Below, in pieces: positions 60,600 to 64,000 of a stretch of DNA of 64,000 nt; the first letter of the stretch is position 1, and the number at the start of each line of letters is the position of its first letter. The notes beneath the pieces were generated by a model. That model did not search any database. It saw nothing but the letters and a program-made list of their open reading frames with translations, and was not told the DNA's origin. Origin of the DNA: Lycocorax pyrrhopterus obiensis (Eukaryota; Chordata; Aves; Passeriformes; Paradisaeidae); contig JACSVZ010000002.1 of assembly GCA_014706295.1 (NCBI GenBank), forward strand, positions 109,814,930 to 109,878,929. The letters run 5' to 3'. The translations under genes were made by a program, and so were the position numbers.

Positions 60600-63500
60600 G
60601 TAAGTTGAAGCTTAATGGTTTTTATTTCAACAAAACAGCTTAATTTCCTAAAATTTTATTGGTTTAGTATTTGGTCATATCCTGTATTTAGGCCAAGAGT
60701 ACTGTAGCAGGTAGGATTCCTGTGACTCCTCCCCAGAAAAGAAGTTTGCATTTGCAATTGTAAACAACAGACTTTGTAGCTTGGGGAAAAGATTCAGGAG
60801 GTTGGTTGCTTTTCACTGCTTCAGTGGAGTTTTGCGTTCTGGGTTTGCTGAGCTATATCTGAAAGGGGAGGGTCTGTGTCACAATTTTAAATTGATTTCA
60901 TATGGTTCTGAGCCTTAGTTTTGTTTTTTTCATCTTCCCCCTATGTGCATGAAGTCTTTTATTCGTGTCCTTTAATGTGTTGAAAATCACAGAAATTCTG
61001 GCAGAGGTTCACTGTCTGCAGCTGTGAACCTTCTCTGGCCCATGTGGCAGTGTTGGAATATGTATGGTGCAGGTTGCCAAATACACGATTATAGCCACAA
61101 AGATAATGCTCTTTAGCATTTTTTATCCTGTTGCTATAGGCAAAATTCTTCCTTGTGCAAACCAAATAATCCTCTATTAGCAAAATTTCAGAAGTGTATT
61201 GTCTGCAAGATTAAGCAAGAATCTCATTGCATCTTAGACTTAATGTTGTAGACACTGAACAAAGCAAGAAGCTGCAAAGGGTGCTGGTTAAATTCCTCAG
61301 AGACATTCAGGGATAATGATTCAGTGGAGATTTAGCTGAACTACTCCCATTCATGTTAACTAAATCCCTGTATGGATTGTACTGACAATTGACCCTTCAG
61401 TCTCCAGCAGACGAAAGCTTTGGCTCCAGAGTGTACGAGCATCAACTTAATCCCGTGGCAGCACTGTGGTACCATATCTGCTCCCAGAAGGCTGTTGCAG
61501 CAGAAGTCAGCTGACTTAGTTTTATATCAAAAGTAGTGCTGAGGGAACTACTATTTCAACATTTTCTAAAAGAGGCTAATGTAGGGCATAAATGTTTGAA
61601 AGTTAGGTGCAAGAGGACCGCAAGTTTGAAGCTGACAGGTGCCACTGCTCAGATGAGAAGTGACAAGGGAAAGAGGATTTGTTCTGCAGTGCAGAGTGAG
61701 TGCTAGAGTGGAAAAGGAGGAGGAAACCATTATTTTCACAGGAATAAACAATAAGACAAATTTGCCAGGCATGTGATAACAGGGTAAAAGTGTTACATAT
61801 ATATAGCGGTCAGAGAAAATGTCTTCTGGATTCAAGAGCAGTGATTTATTTATAAAGCAAAGCCAGAAAAATCCCTCTTCTCCCCATACCCCTACCACAT
61901 CTGTCTGTCTGTTGGCTTAAATAGCAGAGTGATTCCGCACCAAGGAATGCATTTGTTGCTTTTCCTTCTGCAGTTTTCCTTGCTGGCAGAGCACATTACA
62001 AAATGTTCTACTTCAGTCCATTTCCCAGTGTTTTATCTGCGTCTTCCCTCCAAGCCTTTCTCTGTTGAAATCATCATCCATGCCAGCATGTGAACTACTA
62101 CGTACGACTGTGTTTTCATCTAAAATGTGGTTGCTGTTGGAGACTGGGTGTGTCACTGCAGCAGGAGAGCACTGCTCCTCCAGAGAGGAATACGGAGGCC
62201 ATTCCTCACACAATTTTTTGGTACTTTTTGGTGGGAGACTTGATCTCCTCAGCTTAACAGATGGACTGTGACTTGCTGAGGAAAGACCCAAATGCATTAG
62301 CACTAAACCAAAGACTGTAGCTTAGTGCTGATTCAGATCCTGGCTACTGTTTGGTTTTGGACTTTACTCTCTTATTGCCCTGATTTGCCCTTCAGATCTG
62401 GGGTTTTTTCTCTCTCTCTCTATAATGAGTTTGTCTCAAGTTAAATTCTTTTTCTTGCAGCATTTTGCAGGTTAATCCCTTGCTAACAGCAGTTTGGCTT
62501 TCCCAGTCAGCCCATGAGGCTGTTAGGCGAATTGTGTGTAGGATGATTCAGAATGCAAGTATAGAGTTTAGTCCCTAAAAGAATCATTCCCCAGGTGTTT
62601 GATTATTGTAGTATTGCTTTGAAGAGATTTTTATCAGGTTCATGTCTTGGGGTGGGGAGTAAGGTAATTATTTTTCTCAGAATTCCAGTTTATAGTATAG
62701 TTTCAATTATGTCACATCCTAAGCTTCTGTTTTGCTTAATTCAATAAGAACTAATTTTTTAAGACTGAACAAATTTTTTTTGCTTGATTTTGGTGAGTTT
62801 GAGCAGCACAAATATCAATCCAGTTGGGTTCCTTCTCTTTAGAACCTCCCTTTTCTTTTCCCTCTTACGGTTCTGCGTAAACCTCATCGTTATGTCTCTG
62901 CTTAAGCAAGAGGGATATCATATCTTCTACTGTCATTTAACATTTGGCTGATCAGTCTGTAATCCTTTGTAATTTTTAATTATGAATTGGTCATTTGTAA
63001 TCCTTCTTCTGCATCACAAACATCAAAGTTGCCAGAGAACAGTGCTCAAAAGGCTACATTTGAGTAATGGAGAGATGTGGCCTCTATTTTTCAAGCTCTC
63101 AGTGTGTAAAGCACTTGGTCATGTGGTACTACACTAAAAGAGCTTCAGACTGATGGACAAGAAGGCGGCTCTGTGTCTGGTTATGAAGCCCAGAGCTGTT
63201 TGGGTCTTGGCATAAAGCAGAAACGTAGGAAAGCTTTTGCTTCCGTTCACAGGCTGTTGTGGTTCAGTTCATGTAAAAGTTGGGAGCGTTGTTCATGTGT
63301 GGTATCTCAGTTGCTCTGCTCAGTTTCCTAGAGCAATTGCTCAAAATGCAGCTGGTTTGGTAACTTTGTGCTCTAGCAGCTTCTATATCTGCTGCTACTT
63401 TTGGAAAAGGCCCCCACCCTCCCCGACAGCAGGTTTTCGTAGTCTAACTCTTTCAGTCTACTGGCACACCTGAATAGTTTGAGGCAGATGGATCTAAGGG

Positions 63501-64000
63501 TCAAAAGAGAGCACCTCTCAGTGTGGGAGACAGAGATGACCATGGTCATGTGGCTCAAGCCAGAAATAAATGCTCTAAATAGATCTTCCACTACTTTCCT
63601 TATTAGGGGATGCTGTTCAATGAGATTCCACAGTCCCAAAGTAATTGGACTCCTATGGTTCCCATTTCATGTGTTTATACAAGCTGTACATACTGAGAAA
63701 TGTGTCCCAAGTCTCAGAACAACTTCTGAGGTAGTTACATTATAAGATTCACTATTTCCATCAAAGATAAACCTGGCAAAATAGGGACCACCACTTCTCT
63801 TCAGAGCTGTGGAGTAGATTCCACTCCCTGTGCTTAGAGGCTTTTCCTATTGTATGAATGAGAGCAGAGCATGTAAACGACACATGAAGTCTGCACAGGT
63901 GGGCTTTCTGATAGTGCATCTCATAAAGTCGTCATGCACAGGGCCTGTGGAACATGTGCATTCCAGAGCAGATCACCTCAGCACATAAGGAGGGTCAGGA
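60600..64000 (+). other. MAPRE2: Start of MAPRE2 intron 6
   Basis: A consensus GTAAGT donor begins this 3.4-kb stretch. I looked for an exon encoding an EGHTEEPEAEEQ-like acidic/Gln-rich tail after an AG acceptor and found none, so I treat all of it as intron. A (CT)n run of about seven units lies at about 62407-62422. No repeat family or RNA gene was recognised. Confidence 0.75.

Larger units (their letters stand above)
10402..64000 (+). other. MAPRE2: MAPRE2 gene (EB2/RP1), six of probably seven coding exons
   Basis: The joined exons encode 302 residues that I recognise as microtubule-associated protein RP/EB family member 2. By family knowledge EB2 binds microtubules through an N-terminal CH domain and dimerises through a C-terminal coiled coil and EBH four-helix bundle that recruits SxIP partners. 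It acts in the cytoplasm in microtubule reorganisation, mitosis and focal-adhesion turnover. Layout seen here: N-terminal extension specific to EB2 (residues 1 to about 55), CH domain (about 56-158), Ser/Pro/Lys-rich linker (about 170-235), and coiled coil/EBH from about 236, with the FYF core at 266-268. Exon phases are consistent throughout (119, 128, 146, 214, 140 and 159 coding bases). The acidic/Gln-rich C-terminal tail, about 25 residues in other vertebrates, is missing because its exon lies beyond the window. A shorter isoform could begin at Met43 in exon 2. Confidence 0.97.

Noticed and set aside
62160..62230. Candidate MAPRE2 last exon after ccag at about 62180
   Set aside because: The translation in the required phase is not acidic or Gln-rich and shows none of the EB2 tail pattern.
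1..64000. tRNA, rRNA, microRNA cluster, CRISPR array or operon-like arrangements
   Set aside because: No cloverleaf A/B-box pair, ribosomal core, regularly spaced repeats or densely packed co-directional genes were seen. The window is ordinary vertebrate gene territory.

Overview
The window is vertebrate nuclear DNA and almost certainly from a bird. It is AT-leaning and intron-rich, has one classical CpG island, and its interspersed repeats are mostly CR1 LINE fragments. It also carries a solo LTR of a type I associate with avian ERVL-like elements and traces of an ancient MIR-like SINE. The species cannot be fixed from sequence alone.

The window holds one recognisable protein-coding gene, MAPRE2 (EB2/RP1, a microtubule end-binding protein of the EB1 family), on the + strand. 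Six coding exons are present: 10402-10520, 30252-30379, 42570-42715, 44661-44874, 55925-56064 and 60441-60599. All introns are GT-AG, and the joined reading frame is open for 302 codons. It covers the N-terminal extension, the calponin-homology (CH) microtubule-binding domain, the Ser/Pro/Lys-rich linker and most of the EB homology (EBH) dimerisation domain. The last coding exon (about 25 acidic/Gln-rich residues in other vertebrates) is not in the window and should lie beyond base 64000.

Layout: 1 to about 9590 is upstream non-coding DNA with one CR1 tail. About 9590-11040 is the CpG-island promoter, with GC boxes, an RFX X-box-like palindrome, a CACGTG E-box, CGG and CAG trinucleotide runs, and a 17-codon arginine-rich uORF. 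Intron 1 (19.7 kb) holds several CR1 copies, two MIR-like fragments and two secondary CpG clusters. Intron 2 (12.2 kb) holds one antisense CR1. Intron 3 is short (1.9 kb). Intron 4 (11 kb) holds a complete solo LTR with 5-bp target-site duplications, two antisense CR1 fragments and a CpG cluster. Intron 5 is 4.4 kb, and intron 6 runs off the window.

I found no tRNA, rRNA, CRISPR array or operon-like structure, and no convincing second protein-coding gene. I see no undescribed biological system here. The most interesting signals are regulatory: the uORF and repeat arrangement in the putative 5' leader, the possible alternative promoter in intron 1, and a sense-oriented LTR with a polyadenylation hexamer in intron 4.
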